A stretch of DNA of 64,000 nt from an uncultured Vibrio sp. (lineage in GTDB: Bacteria; Pseudomonadota; Gammaproteobacteria; Enterobacterales; Vibrionaceae). The notes below the pieces were generated by a model. It was not told where the DNA came from and made no database searches. It saw nothing but the letters and a program-made list of their open reading frames with translations. This document shows positions 19,462-28,817 of the stretch, one piece after another; positions within the stretch are counted from its first letter, which is position 1, and each line of letters starts with the position of its first letter. The DNA lies in NCBI RefSeq assembly GCF_963675395.1, contig NZ_OY776223.1, positions 1,116,001 to 1,180,000 on the forward strand. Reading direction: 5' to 3'. Made by a program: the position numbers and the translations under genes.

Positions 19462-20244
19462 ATGTCTATTCATCTTGTTATCATTGATGCCCTAAACCTG
19501 ATCCGCCGAGTGCACTCCGCTCAACCCGATCCCACTGACATAGCAAGAACCATCACCACCACGCAAAGAACGTTAACTCGAATCCTGTCAGAGTCTCAAC
19601 CAACCCATATCATTGCGGTATTTGATCATCATGAGCAAGACCGAGGTTGGCGTGCCGAGATAATGCCGGACTACAAACAAAATCGTAAGCCTATGCCTGA
19701 GCCCTTAATGCAAGGCCTTGATGTGATTCAGCAAGCTTGGTGGGAGCAAGGTATTGACTCATTACTGTCTGAAGGTGATGAGGCGGACGACTTAGTGGCA
19801 ACACTGGCAACCAAAGTCGCCACTCATGGTGAAAAGGTAACTATTGTCTCTACAGACAAAGGCTACTGCCAACTGCTCTCCCCGACACTTCAAATCCGTG
19901 ATTACTTCCAGCATCGCTGGCTAGATGAGCCATTTATTGAAAAAGAGTTTGGGGTTAAGCCAAATCAGCTGGCTGATTACTGGGGACTGACAGGCATCAG
20001 CTCTAGCCAGGTTCCGGGCGTTCCGGGAATCGGTCCTAAAGCGGCAAAAGAGATTCTTACTCAATTCAACGATATTGAAGCAGCTTACGCCAGCGATGAA
20101 CTCGCCCCTAAGTATCGGAAAAAACTGGATGAGCATATCGAATCGGCTCGTGTATGTAAGCTGGTGGCCGCACTCAAATGCGATATTGAGCTTGGCTTCA
20201 ATCTGCAAGATATTCGCTTTACCGGGCCAAATAAGGGCGAATAA
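19462..20244 (+). CDS. xni: Flap endonuclease Xni (YgdG / exonuclease IX)
   Basis: FEN1-like nuclease related to the 5'-3' exonuclease domain of DNA polymerase I; it cuts flaps in branched DNA. The 260-aa protein has DALNLIRRVHSAQ at the N-terminus, the metal-site acidic cluster LLSEGDEADDLVATLA and STDKGYCQLL, and the helix-hairpin-helix GVPGIGPKAAKEIL. E. coli Xni is slightly shorter. Confidence 0.93.
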   Translation: MSIHLVIIDALNLIRRVHSAQPDPTDIARTITTTQRTLTRILSESQPTHIIAVFDHHEQDRGWRAEIMPDYKQNRKPMPEPLMQGLDVIQQAWWEQGIDSLLSEGDEADDLVATLATKVATHGEKVTIVSTDKGYCQLLSPTLQIRDYFQHRWLDEPFIEKEFGVKPNQLADYWGLTGISSSQVPGVPGIGPKAAKEILTQFNDIEAAYASDELAPKYRKKLDEHIESARVCKLVAALKCDIELGFNLQDIRFTGPNKGE

Positions 20245-20261
20245 CCTCGCTTCTGCCAATA

Positions 20262-20289
20262 AAAAAGCTCCTGAAAATAGGAGCTTTTT
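20262..20289. terminator. Bidirectional terminator between xni and rlmM
   Basis: Perfect 11-bp stem AAAAAGCTCCT / AGGAGCTTTTT with a six-base loop between convergent genes. Confidence 0.88.
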
Positions 20290-20310
20290 ATATCCGTTAC
20301 ACTGGTTTAA

Positions 20311-21402
20311 TTAGTGTGGGGAGATATTCGATAAGCACTGAATGTGGATCGTGATCTCTTCACGGTCATGGTATAGGTGCTTAGCTTGTAGCTTGAACTT
20401 CACCTTGTTCTCGATCAGGAACATTTTCAGGTTTTCAAGATCTTGCAAAACCTCGTCATAACGACCTTTCATTGGCAGCTTGAGGTTAAAGATGGCTTCT
20501 TTTGCCCAACCTTTTAGTAACCACTGTCCCATAAGATGTGCCACGCGCGCTGGCTTCTCAACCATGTCACACACAATCCAAGTTACATTCTTGCGGTCAG
20601 GTTCAAACTTAAAGCCATCCACCATATGGTGTTTAATCTGACCAGTTTCCATTAGACTGTCCGCCATCATGCCGTTATCAACACAGTGCACAAACATCGA
20701 ACGCGTCACCAGTTGGTAAGTCCAGCCTCCCGGACACGCACCTAGATCGACACCCCACATGCCCGGAGCCAAACGCTCATCCCACTCTTCACGTGGAATG
20801 AATACATGGAAGGCTTCTTCCAGTTTTAGTGTTGAGCGGCTTGGTGCATCTGCCGGGAACTTCAGTCGAGGAATACCCATGAAGAATTGCGAGTTGTTAC
20901 CCGGGAACGAGTAACCCACGTAACAATGACCCGGTGCGACAAAGCAAATGTGCAGTACTGGCTTCTTGGCATTGTCTTTATTCCACATCAGGCCTTTACC
21001 ACGCAGAGCCTGACGCATTGGCACAGTAAATTTACGGCAGAATTTGAGTAACTCTTTTGCTTCATTGGTGTCTGGCGTTTCAATACGCAGATCGCCGCAA
21101 CGAGGGAAATCTTCAACGTCAGACAACTCATCAAGAATTGGGCTAATACGATCTTCGCTTGGCAACGATTCAAACTCGGCTGCGACAGCAAACATTTGGC
21201 GGGCAAAGATCAACGAACCAAAGTCCAGACCTTTTACCAATTTGTCTGCGTCTCCATCTTGGTAACACTCGAAGACAACATAACCTGAGTTTTTCTTCAC
21301 ACGAGGGAAGCCATATACTTCCAACTGTGTCGCTTTGTCCTGAATTTCACCAGCACACTCTTTCTCAAAGCCAGAACGGCAATAGAGCATTAGTTGTTTC
21401 AC
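20311..21402 (-). CDS. rlmM: 23S rRNA 2'-O-ribose methyltransferase RlmM
   Basis: Methylates the 2'-OH of C2498 of 23S rRNA using S-adenosylmethionine. The 363-aa protein has an N-terminal THUMP-type region and a Rossmann methyltransferase domain with the SAM loop [15 protein letters not shown] and later [11 protein letters not shown]. Its ATG overlaps the stop of the DUF423 gene by four bases (ATGA), so it is the last gene of the gcvA-hydrolase-DUF423-rlmM unit. Confidence 0.96.
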   Translation of the reverse strand: MKQLMLYCRSGFEKECAGEIQDKATQLEVYGFPRVKKNSGYVVFECYQDGDADKLVKGLDFGSLIFARQMFAVAAEFESLPSEDRISPILDELSDVEDFPRCGDLRIETPDTNEAKELLKFCRKFTVPMRQALRGKGLMWNKDNAKKPVLHICFVAPGHCYVGYSFPGNNSQFFMGIPRLKFPADAPSRSTLKLEEAFHVFIPREEWDERLAPGMWGVDLGACPGGWTYQLVTRSMFVHCVDNGMMADSLMETGQIKHHMVDGFKFEPDRKNVTWIVCDMVEKPARVAHLMGQWLLKGWAKEAIFNLKLPMKGRYDEVLQDLENLKMFLIENKVKFKLQAKHLYHDREEITIHIQCLSNISPH

Positions 21403-21797
21403 TTGGAGACCTCTTTGATATTAAACGCAGCAAAAAAGAACGAGCACCAGCCGATCATGAACATCAATCCTCCTAATGGAGTAATTGGTCCAAACCATTT
21501 AATGCCTGTCAGCGCCAGCGCGTATAGACTGCCGCTAAAACAAAAGATGCCGATGATAAAGCAAATTGCAGCGATGAAAAAATACTTTTGTGCTTTTTGT
21601 TCTAAATTCATCAACAACAGAATGGAACAAAATACGACTGCAAGAGTATGGATGAACTGGTAAAGAACACCTGTCTCAAACACATCAAGAAGATAGGGAG
21701 CAAGCATCGCTTTTAAACCATGAGCCGCGAACGCGCCAAGCGCCACAGACACCAGCCCGGAAAGACCTGAGAAGGAGAGTAACCACTTACTTTTCAC
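21399..21797 (-). CDS. DUF423 (YgdD-like) inner membrane protein
   Basis: A 132-aa protein with four hydrophobic segments and the family signature [17 protein letters not shown] near the N-terminus. No function is established for DUF423 proteins. It begins with GTG, preceded by AGAGG at normal spacing, and overlaps the upstream hydrolase gene by 11 bases and rlmM by four. In E. coli ygdD likewise lies between gcvA and rlmM, so the order is conserved apart from the inserted hydrolase gene. Confidence 0.88.
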   Translation of the reverse strand: MKSKWLLSFSGLSGLVSVALGAFAAHGLKAMLAPYLLDVFETGVLYQFIHTLAVVFCSILLLMNLEQKAQKYFFIAAICFIIGIFCFSGSLYALALTGIKWFGPITPLGGLMFMIGWCSFFFAAFNIKEVSK

Positions 21798-22410
21798 TGT
21801 ACACCTCTCTAATAAAACGCGCTAAGTGCTCAACCGTCAGAGCAATATTGCCCTCTTCGGTGTAACCAGAACGCTTACGTGGTTTAAAACTATGGTCACC
21901 ATCAGGTACAAACGTCACCATAATCTGCTCCGATAACGCAAAATCAGCAAATTCTTCCTGTTTGCCAAAAGTATCCCGCTCACCTTGCAAAATCAGTGTT
22001 GGCTTATTAAGTGTTGCGAGATGTTCACCTTTGTAGTTTTCTGGTTTACCCGGTGGGTGAAAGGGAAAACCTAAACAGGCAATGCCCGCCACCAGAGCAT
22101 TGTTGGCCAGCAAACTCGACATACGACCACCCATAGATTTACCACCAATGACCACTGGCTTATCCGTAAAGTGAGTGATGACTTCTTCATAGGCTTCGAG
22201 CAGTTTTGGCGCACGATCTGGCGGACGCTTTTTACCATCTTCAGCACGCTTAACCATGTAAGGAAAATTAAAGCGAACGACACGAATGCCCTGCTCAACG
22301 AGTCCTTTGGCGACTGCGGCCATGAAGTCGTGCTCCATCCCAGCCCCAGCTCCGTGAGCAAAAATAAATAACGGCCCGTCTTGTGGCCCCTCAACTATCC
22401 AGTGGCTCAT
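21787..22410 (-). CDS. Alpha/beta hydrolase family protein
   Basis: About 207 aa with an alpha/beta-hydrolase layout: the oxyanion region FIFAHGAGAGMEHDF, the nucleophile elbow VIGGKSMGGRMSSLL (GxSxG with the serine in KSMGG), and a late histidine in PDGDHSFKPRKRSG. It belongs to the small dienelactone-hydrolase-like group (COG3571 type) of unknown substrate. I place the start at ATG 22410, overlapping the gcvA 3' end by 20 bases, because the in-frame upstream sequence is gcvA coding sequence. Confidence 0.8.
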   Translation of the reverse strand: MSHWIVEGPQDGPLFIFAHGAGAGMEHDFMAAVAKGLVEQGIRVVRFNFPYMVKRAEDGKKRPPDRAPKLLEAYEEVITHFTDKPVVIGGKSMGGRMSSLLANNALVAGIACLGFPFHPPGKPENYKGEHLATLNKPTLILQGERDTFGKQEEFADFALSEQIMVTFVPDGDHSFKPRKRSGYTEEGNIALTVEHLARFIREVYSEK

Positions 22411-23311
22411 CCAATACTTCCTCTTGTTCTTTTCTCGCCGTTGCAAGCATCCAGTCTCGAAATGTCGCGATACGTCCCATATCCGCTTGCTGCTCATGAC
22501 AGACCACATAAAATGCATTCTTCGAGATTAAAACCTCATCAAATGGCGCAATAAGTCGCCCTGCTTCCATTTCTGGCTGAGCTAAAACGTTATTTCCGAG
22601 CGCAATACCTTGTCCGTGAACCGCCGCCTGTAACACCATCGTCGAATGGCTAAAAATAGGACCATGATTTACATTAATGCCTTCGATATTGTAATGGCGT
22701 GTAAACTGCTTCCAGTCTTTACGCGAAGTATCATGTAACAAAGTGTGTAACCTGAGGTCATTGAGTGATTCTAACGGCTTCGTCCCCAAGAGTAACGATG
22801 GGGAGCAAAGTGGAATCAAAAATTCCTGATACAATTTGTCCGCGCGAAGTCCCGGCCAGTTACCACGACCATAATAGATAGCGACATCTACGTCGTCGGT
22901 CAGCGAGCCCTCGTCCATATCTACGGCTTTAATCCTGACATCAATATCTGGCTCCTGAGCATTAAAATCGGCTAACCGAGGCACTAACCACTGAATCGCA
23001 AAACTTGGCGGCAAACTGATGGTCAAAGCGCCTTTTTCGCTACGTTCCAATACTTTATCGGTTGCTTCCGCAATAGAGGTAAAAATATCCTTAATGTCTA
23101 AGAAATAACTTTGCCCTTCTTCCGTTAATAGCAAAGAGCGGTTTCGACGGCGGAATAGCTTGAGTGATAGAAACTCTTCCAGCGCTTTGATCTGGTGACT
23201 CACGGCGGCTTGGGTGACGAAGAGCTCTTCGGCCGCACGTGTAAAACTAAGATGACGAGCTGCAGCTTCAAATACTCGAAGAGAATTCAAAGGAGGCAAT
23301 CTGCGAGACAT
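22391..23311 (-). CDS. gcvA: Transcriptional regulator GcvA (LysR family)
   Basis: LysR-type regulator that activates glycine cleavage genes with glycine and, in E. coli, activates the small RNA gene gcvB. The 306-aa protein begins with the GcvA-specific LPPLNSLRVFEAAARHLSFT and the helix-turn-helix ELFVTQAAVSHQIKALE; the effector domain includes DVDVAIYYGRGNWPG. The chosen ATG at 23311 has GAGG upstream; a TTG four codons earlier is less likely. It is divergent from gcvB, the classic arrangement. Confidence 0.95.
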   Translation of the reverse strand: MSRRLPPLNSLRVFEAAARHLSFTRAAEELFVTQAAVSHQIKALEEFLSLKLFRRRNRSLLLTEEGQSYFLDIKDIFTSIAEATDKVLERSEKGALTISLPPSFAIQWLVPRLADFNAQEPDIDVRIKAVDMDEGSLTDDVDVAIYYGRGNWPGLRADKLYQEFLIPLCSPSLLLGTKPLESLNDLRLHTLLHDTSRKDWKQFTRHYNIEGINVNHGPIFSHSTMVLQAAVHGQGIALGNNVLAQPEMEAGRLIAPFDEVLISKNAFYVVCHEQQADMGRIATFRDWMLATARKEQEEVLDEPLDS

Positions 23312-23365
23312 AGGGAACCTCAAATAGGATTAGTTTTTTTTATCTGAAACATTATAAAATTTCCG

Positions 23366-23394
23366 TTGTCGAACAGCCAGATAAATTCTATATT
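23366..23394 (+). promoter_or_regulatory. gcvB promoter
   Basis: TTGTCG and TATATT separated by exactly 17 bases, ending seven bases before the predicted 5' end of gcvB. GcvA would be expected to bind just upstream in the short gcvA-gcvB gap. Confidence 0.7.
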
Positions 23395-23400
23395 TCACAC

Positions 23401-23610
23401 CGCAGTACGGGCCTGAACGGCTTGATTTCTCTAGAAATCAATTGGCTTCGTTGTTGCGATGTTGTGTTTGCAAACTCGTATTTCGAGTTAGGTAGATTTC
23501 TACCAAGATGTTTTGTCTACTATCCCTGGGACAAAACATATACTTCCTGTATTTATTTTTGACCTGTCTGTCAAATTTCTTACACCGCCTATTTTGGCGG
23601 TGTTTTTTTA
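23401..23610 (+). ncRNA. gcvB: GcvB small regulatory RNA
   Basis: Hfq-dependent RNA that represses amino acid and peptide transporter mRNAs when glycine is abundant. The conserved GU-rich seed R1 is visible around 23450-23475 (GATGTTGTGTTTGCAA). The conserved ACTTCCTGTA segment, the CCTGTCTGTC stretch and the terminal hairpin ACACCGCC / GGCGGTGT with a T7 tail follow. Length (about 210 nt) and position divergent from gcvA agree with enterobacterial GcvB. The exact 5' end is inferred from the promoter. Confidence 0.93.
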
Positions 23611-23943
23611 TCTGAATTATCTAAGTCTAACAAAACAACACACTAATCGATAAAATAATCTCAGTTGCATTCACTACCAACACCACCCATCTTCTAATGC
23701 ATATTTAGTCACTACTCAGCCACCACCACAGAGTAATGAGTCTAATTGGTACTACGAAAAAAGACTGATAAACCGAAAATTTACCCTACCTAGCTCAGGC
23801 TATCTCAGTATTACTCTTGGAACAAAGCTCACCTTTTTTAGAACATTTCGGATTAATTAACGTTATATCAGTACCCATCAGAAAGATTGCGAGAAACTTC
23901 AACACAACCAGTCAAAGTCCTTCCCTACGACTGAATAAAAAGA
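23611..23943. other. Intergenic region between gcvB and the thiI terminator
   Basis: About 330 bases of AT-rich sequence. I found no ORF with a ribosome site, no terminator and no recognised RNA motif. A weak inverted repeat ACTCAGCC...AGTAATGAGT lies near 23715-23745. Confidence 0.4.
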
Positions 23944-23977
23944 CATAAAAAAACGCAAACTGATCACTCAGTTTGCG
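23944..23977 (-). terminator. Terminator after thiI
   Basis: Perfect 10-bp stem CGCAAACTGA / TCAGTTTGCG with loop of four and T7 on the minus strand. Confidence 0.88.
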
Positions 23978-24005
23978 CTTAGAAAGTCGTCTTGTTTTCG
24001 CCTTA

Positions 24006-25454
24006 TTATGGGCGGTAAACTTTCACGTTGCTAAAGCCCTGCTCTTGTAAGTAAAGCGCTTGCAGTCGGCTCATGACACCACGGTCACAGTACAACAAGT
24101 AAGTCTTAGCTTGGTCTAAATCACCAAATTGCGTACCTAGCTTATAAAACGGGATGTGCTTGATCTCAACGCCGTCAATTTCTAACGGATTATCGTCTTC
24201 CTCTTCAGGGCTGCGGATATCAAGGACAATCGCATGCTCTTCAACAGCCTGAACTTGCTCTACTTCTGGCGCCGCTTTTTCAGACTCCTTCGCGATATCA
24301 CGAATATCCATCACACGCGCTTCTTTCACCACATTTTCTAAAATGGTGAAATCAAACTTCGCTTCTTCCGCTTCTAGCTTGGCTTTGATTGCTTTTACTG
24401 TTGGCTTTTTAGAGATCACACCGCAGTATTCAGGCATCGTCTTGGCAAAGTCTTCGGTACCAATTTCGCGCGCCAGATTGATGATATCTTCTTTGTCCCA
24501 GTTAATCAGTGGACGAAGAATCAGTGTATCTGTCACGTTATCAATGTGGCGAAGGTTAGTGAGCGTCTGGCTAGAAACCTGACCAAGAGCTTCACCCGTC
24601 ACCAGAGCTTCAATCTTGAATTTTCCGGCAACCATGCCGGCGGCACGCATAAACATGCGCTTAAGAATAACGCCCATCTGGCCATCATCCACTTTCTCAA
24701 GTATCTCAGCCACGACAGGTTCGAAATCAATCGAGATAAAGCGGACTTTTGCTGAAGAGCCGTACTTGTTCCATAGGTAGTGAGAAACCTGCTTAACACC
24801 GATTTCGTGCGCAGGACCACCCAGGTTAAAGAAGCAGTAATGAACTTTTGAGCCACGCTTAATGTGCAGATAGCTTGATACGCCAGAGTCGAAACCACCT
24901 GAGATCAGGCTTAGCACATCTTCTTGGGTACCTAGAGGGAAGCCACCAAGACCTTTGTGACGGGCAAGAACCTGGTTCAGCTTGTCACCCGAAACTTCAA
25001 CCTTCACGGTTACATCTGGGTTATGCAGCTTTACGCTCGCACTTTCGACTGCCTGGTTCAAACCACCGCCAACGTAACGCTCCAGCTCAATGGAGGTAAA
25101 GTCATGTTTACCACGACGCTTTGCACGCACCACGAAAGTTTTGTTTTCAATCAGAGGGCGGCTTAGCTCAAGCACTTGTTCAAAGATATCGTGCAAGTCT
25201 TTAAACTCAGATTGCTTCACTTCAAGCACATGGTGGATACCTGGGGTGTGAGTCAGAATATCTAACACTTCAGCGTGGTATTGGAAGCTCTCAGAGGTCA
25301 CTTCAATGTGATCACGACGGTTAAATACTGCGACAGATTCGGTACGGCTCTTGACGATATTACGAATGTTACACTCTAAAATCTTTGTGAAGCGCTTACG
25401 CACAGATTCACTTTTTACAAAAATTTCTGGATGGGGCTTTACAATAAATTTCAT
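24006..25454 (-). CDS. thiI: tRNA 4-thiouridine sulfurtransferase ThiI with rhodanese domain
   Basis: Makes 4-thiouridine at position 8 of tRNA and feeds sulfur to thiamine thiazole synthesis. The 482-aa protein has a THUMP domain (about 60-165), the ATP PP-loop [11 protein letters not shown], the cysteine in [13 protein letters not shown], and a C-terminal rhodanese domain with the persulfide cysteine in [10 protein letters not shown]. Length equals E. coli ThiI. In this window thiL and dxs, also thiamine-linked, lie within 10 kb. Confidence 0.97.
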   Translation of the reverse strand: MKFIVKPHPEIFVKSESVRKRFTKILECNIRNIVKSRTESVAVFNRRDHIEVTSESFQYHAEVLDILTHTPGIHHVLEVKQSEFKDLHDIFEQVLELSRPLIENKTFVVRAKRRGKHDFTSIELERYVGGGLNQAVESASVKLHNPDVTVKVEVSGDKLNQVLARHKGLGGFPLGTQEDVLSLISGGFDSGVSSYLHIKRGSKVHYCFFNLGGPAHEIGVKQVSHYLWNKYGSSAKVRFISIDFEPVVAEILEKVDDGQMGVILKRMFMRAAGMVAGKFKIEALVTGEALGQVSSQTLTNLRHIDNVTDTLILRPLINWDKEDIINLAREIGTEDFAKTMPEYCGVISKKPTVKAIKAKLEAEEAKFDFTILENVVKEARVMDIRDIAKESEKAAPEVEQVQAVEEHAIVLDIRSPEEEDDNPLEIDGVEIKHIPFYKLGTQFGDLDQAKTYLLYCDRGVMSRLQALYLQEQGFSNVKVYRP

Positions 25455-25602
25455 AGTCTTGTTCGCAGGTTAGTTTCGCAATCAACAGAGAGTGATACTC
25501 AACTTCGATACTTCATACGCAGTAAAACCACGTCTTGGTCACAAAAGGTTGTCTGAGCTCACTTCAAAGGCGCAAGATTATACACCCAAGCGGATTGGAA
25601 AG

Positions 25603-25631
25603 ACAAAAAAAGCGAGCAATCTGCTCGCTTT
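25603..25631 (-). terminator. Terminator after pomB
   Basis: 10-bp stem AAAGCGAGCA / TGCTCGCTTT, loop of three, T-rich tail on the minus strand. Confidence 0.85.
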
Positions 25632-25665
25632 CTTATCTTTCTACTGACTTTAAACTAAAGCCGAA

Positions 25666-26613
25666 TTATTGAATAACCGGCACTTCATCGCTGTAGAGTG
25701 GTTCACCCTGCATAATGCTGATTTCCACACGACGGTTAAGGGCACGATTTTCATCAGAGTCATTTGGAACCAGTGGTTCAGTGTCAGCCATCCCTCGTAC
25801 TCGCAAACGCTGATGAGAAAATCCTCTCACCTTTTCCATCTCTTGGGCGACCGATACAGCGCGCTGAGACGAGAGATCCCAGTTTGAGCGATACAGTTCA
25901 GAATCCAGCACTTGGTTATCGGTGTGACCAGAGATTCTCACGATGCCGGGTACGTCTTTAACCAATTCCGCAATCTGGCGCACCAATGGACGGAATTTAG
26001 GCTGTAGGAACGCAGAACCTTCCGGAAACGCCCCCTTTTCTCGCATCCGAATCACGATCTGCTGCCCTAAATTTTCGACTTCGATCGCACCTTGATCGAT
26101 CTCTCGCGCCAGTGCTTTCTTGATGCTCTCCATCAAGGTTTCCATCTCTTGCGACATCATTTGAGACTGCTGCTGTTGGGTCTCGGATTCGGTAGTCTGG
26201 TTGTTCCTTGTCGATGTCTCTGGTGACTGACCGCCAGTTAATTTTCCTTGATCATGCCGACTTCCACCGGAACGATCAGACTCACCTTCATGGAATTCCA
26301 ATGTTTGCTGAGTGATGTCCATGGTTTGCTGCATAATGACGTCAATCGGCGTTGGCTCTGGGCGTCCCGGCCTGAACTCCTGAGCAATAATGCTGGTTCC
26401 TTTGGGGATATCTTTCACTTCGAGCTGACTTTGTACGCCAAATGCGAACTTCATCGAACCCGCAATCTGCTTAAACTTGAGTACATCCATCTCTGAGAAC
26501 GAGAGCAGCAGAACAAAGAAGCACATCAATAATGACATTAAGTCAGCAAAGGTCCCCATCCACAACGGGAGACCAGGTGGCGGACAATCACATTTATTAT
26601 CTTCATCATCCAT
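25666..26613 (-). CDS. pomB: Sodium-driven polar flagellar stator protein PomB
   Basis: Stator subunit of the Na+-driven polar flagellar motor. With the ATG at 26613 the protein is 315 aa, the length of Vibrio alginolyticus PomB. It has one transmembrane helix (ADLMSLLMCFFVLLLSF) whose aspartate falls at position 24, the ion-binding residue. A glutamine-rich linker follows, then a C-terminal OmpA-like peptidoglycan-binding domain (SGHTDNQVLDSELY, LSSQRAVSVAQ). GGGAG precedes the ATG. It starts 14 bases after pomA. Confidence 0.96.
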   Translation of the reverse strand: MDDEDNKCDCPPPGLPLWMGTFADLMSLLMCFFVLLLSFSEMDVLKFKQIAGSMKFAFGVQSQLEVKDIPKGTSIIAQEFRPGRPEPTPIDVIMQQTMDITQQTLEFHEGESDRSGGSRHDQGKLTGGQSPETSTRNNQTTESETQQQQSQMMSQEMETLMESIKKALAREIDQGAIEVENLGQQIVIRMREKGAFPEGSAFLQPKFRPLVRQIAELVKDVPGIVRISGHTDNQVLDSELYRSNWDLSSQRAVSVAQEMEKVRGFSHQRLRVRGMADTEPLVPNDSDENRALNRRVEISIMQGEPLYSDEVPVIQ

Positions 26614-26627
26614 CACAATACTCCCGA

Positions 26628-27389
26628 TTACTCACCAATCTCTAAGGCACGCTTGCCTTCATTGAGATAGTTCTTCAGGTAACTGTCGATGACTCGCGGA
26701 TTCTGACCGTCCTGTATGGCAAGAACACCATCCATGATCAGGCGGCGATTTAGTGTTTCCTGATCACGACGTAAAGCGAGTTTATCGGCGATCGGGAAAA
26801 ACACCATATTGGATAAGATTGCGCCGTAAAGCGTGGTCAAAAGCGCAACAGCCATTGCAGGTCCAATCGATTTGGGATCATCCATGTTTGAAAGCATCGC
26901 CACCAGACCAACTAAGGTACCGATCATCCCCATCGCAGGCGTGACATCACCAAACGCGCGGAATACGCCAGTACCTTGCGTATGTCGCTCTCCAGTCAGA
27001 GCAATATCTTTTTTTAATGCGGCACGAACAACATCTGCATCATGACCATCCACCAAAAGGTCGATGCCTTTTTGCATAAAGCTGTTAGTAATTTCCATTT
27101 CTTCTAATGCGAGAAAGCCACCTTTACGCGCGGCATCGGCCATTTCAACAATTTTAGCGATCAAGTCTTCAGGCTCATCAGCTTTAAATAGGAAAGCTTT
27201 GCCCGCAATTTTTGCCGCACCAAAGAACTGCCCGATTGTGAACTTCATCAACACGACAAAGGTTGAGCCACCAACAACGATAAGGATTGATGTCACATCG
27301 ACGAACATACCGATGCTGCCACCAAGCACCATCGCCATTACAACGAATGCAAAACCGCCTATCAAACCTATTAGGGTTGCTAAATCCAC
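26628..27389 (-). CDS. pomA: Sodium-driven polar flagellar stator protein PomA
   Basis: MotA/ExbB-type partner of PomB, 253 aa as in Vibrio alginolyticus PomA, with four transmembrane helices and a large cytoplasmic loop after helix 2. The GMIGTLVGLVAMLSNMDDP segment at helix 3 is the conserved stator motif. Translation starts at GTG 27389 with GAGGAG eight bases before it. The pair forms a two-gene operon ending in the terminator at 25603-25631. Confidence 0.96.
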   Translation of the reverse strand: MDLATLIGLIGGFAFVVMAMVLGGSIGMFVDVTSILIVVGGSTFVVLMKFTIGQFFGAAKIAGKAFLFKADEPEDLIAKIVEMADAARKGGFLALEEMEITNSFMQKGIDLLVDGHDADVVRAALKKDIALTGERHTQGTGVFRAFGDVTPAMGMIGTLVGLVAMLSNMDDPKSIGPAMAVALLTTLYGAILSNMVFFPIADKLALRRDQETLNRRLIMDGVLAIQDGQNPRVIDSYLKNYLNEGKRALEIGE

Positions 27390-27648
27390 AAAGCACTCCT
27401 CTCGCTCTATTTATCTATTGCTCACGAATTACTACTTATATCGACAACTCGAGGAGAATTTTTAGGAAAATCTTAGCTAGCCGATCACAAATTCATACCA
27501 GTAACCTTTAGTAAAATGGACACTTTCATAGCTCAGACGCATTTAGAGCCAATTTTGTGACAATTGTGTAAGGTTAAATTTGACCAAGTTACTAGGCTAA
27601 GGTAACTTTCGTGCATCTTATGAGAGGCTAAATAAAGGCAGAGAAGAG

Positions 27649-27891
27649 ATGGCGGTTAAGAAACCAGAAAACATGACCTTCGAAGCAACCATTGAAGAGC
27701 TTGATAGCTTGGTTGATCAATTAGAAAGTGGCGATCTTGCTCTAGATGATGCCTTACGTAAATTTGAGCGAGGTATTGCCCTAGCTCGTGCTGGCCAAAC
27801 AAAACTAAGCGACGCTGAACAACGCGTGAGTATTCTTCTCAGCAAAGATGATGAAGCACCACTGAGTGACTTCAATCCAGATTCAGAATAA
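27649..27891 (+). CDS. xseB: Exodeoxyribonuclease VII small subunit XseB
   Basis: Small subunit (80 aa) of exonuclease VII, which degrades single-stranded DNA with XseA. The family core FEATIEELDSLVDQLESGDLALDDALRKFERGI is intact. It is the first gene of xseB-ispA-dxs, an order conserved in gammaproteobacteria. Confidence 0.96.
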   Translation: MAVKKPENMTFEATIEELDSLVDQLESGDLALDDALRKFERGIALARAGQTKLSDAEQRVSILLSKDDEAPLSDFNPDSE

Positions 27892-27900
27892 TTATTAGTA

Positions 27901-28797
27901 GTGAGCGATGTGATGCAACAGACATTGACTTCTTTTCAACAAAGAAACAATCAACAATTGAATTTGTGGCTAGAACAGCTTCCGTATCATGAACTTCCAT
28001 TAATTGATGCAATGAAATACGGCCTTTTGTTAGGCGGGAAACGCGTTCGTCCTTTTCTTGTTTACATCACTGGTCAAATGCTGGGTTGTAAAGCTGAAGA
28101 TATGGACACTCCAGCCGCAGCGATTGAATGCATCCACGCTTACTCGCTTATTCATGACGATCTACCCGCGATGGATGATGATGAGCTGCGTCGTGGCCAA
28201 CCGACTTGCCATATTAAGTTCGATGAAGCGACGGCGATACTGACTGGTGACTCACTCCAAACGCTCGCCTTTACTATCTTGGCAGATGGCCCGTTAAATC
28301 CAGAAGCAGAAAAGCAGCGTATCAATATGATAAAAGCTCTAGCTCATTCTTCTGGTGCCAACGGCATGTGTGTCGGACAAGCACTGGATTTAAGTGCAGA
28401 GAATCGTCAAATCTCTCTCGAAGAAATGGAAGAAATCCATCGTAAAAAAACCGGAGCCCTAATAGACTGTGCGGTTAAATTAGGTGCTTTGGCCGCTGGT
28501 GATAAAGGTATCGACGTTTTACCACATTTAGAGCGCTATTCGAAAGCAATTGGTTTGGCGTTTCAGGTTCAAGACGATATTCTTGATATCATTAGTGACA
28601 CAGAAACATTGGGTAAGCCTCAGGGTTCTGATCAAGAACTCAATAAGAGCACTTACCCTTCCCTGCTGGGTTTAGAGGGAGCGATAGAGAAAGCTCACTC
28701 TCTGTTACAGGAAGCACTTCAAGCATTGGAAGCTATCCCATACAATACTCAGTTACTTGAAGAGTTCGCCCGATATGTCATCGAGCGCAAAAATTAA
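27901..28797 (+). CDS. ispA: (2E,6E)-farnesyl diphosphate synthase IspA
   Basis: Condenses isopentenyl diphosphate with dimethylallyl and geranyl diphosphate to farnesyl diphosphate, precursor of quinones and undecaprenyl carriers. The two aspartate-rich metal motifs are present: DDLPAMDDD at about 86-94 and FQVQDDILD. The 298-aa protein starts at GTG 27901, nine bases after xseB; an in-frame ATG at 27913 is an alternative. Confidence 0.96.
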   Translation: MSDVMQQTLTSFQQRNNQQLNLWLEQLPYHELPLIDAMKYGLLLGGKRVRPFLVYITGQMLGCKAEDMDTPAAAIECIHAYSLIHDDLPAMDDDELRRGQPTCHIKFDEATAILTGDSLQTLAFTILADGPLNPEAEKQRINMIKALAHSSGANGMCVGQALDLSAENRQISLEEMEEIHRKKTGALIDCAVKLGALAAGDKGIDVLPHLERYSKAIGLAFQVQDDILDIISDTETLGKPQGSDQELNKSTYPSLLGLEGAIEKAHSLLQEALQALEAIPYNTQLLEEFARYVIERKN

Positions 28798-28817
28798 CAC
28801 TATAAGCGCGCATTTAT

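Noticed and set aside
24006..24300. Separate rhodanese gene at the thiI 3' end
   Set aside because: The rhodanese region is in frame with ThiI and gives the standard 482-aa fusion.
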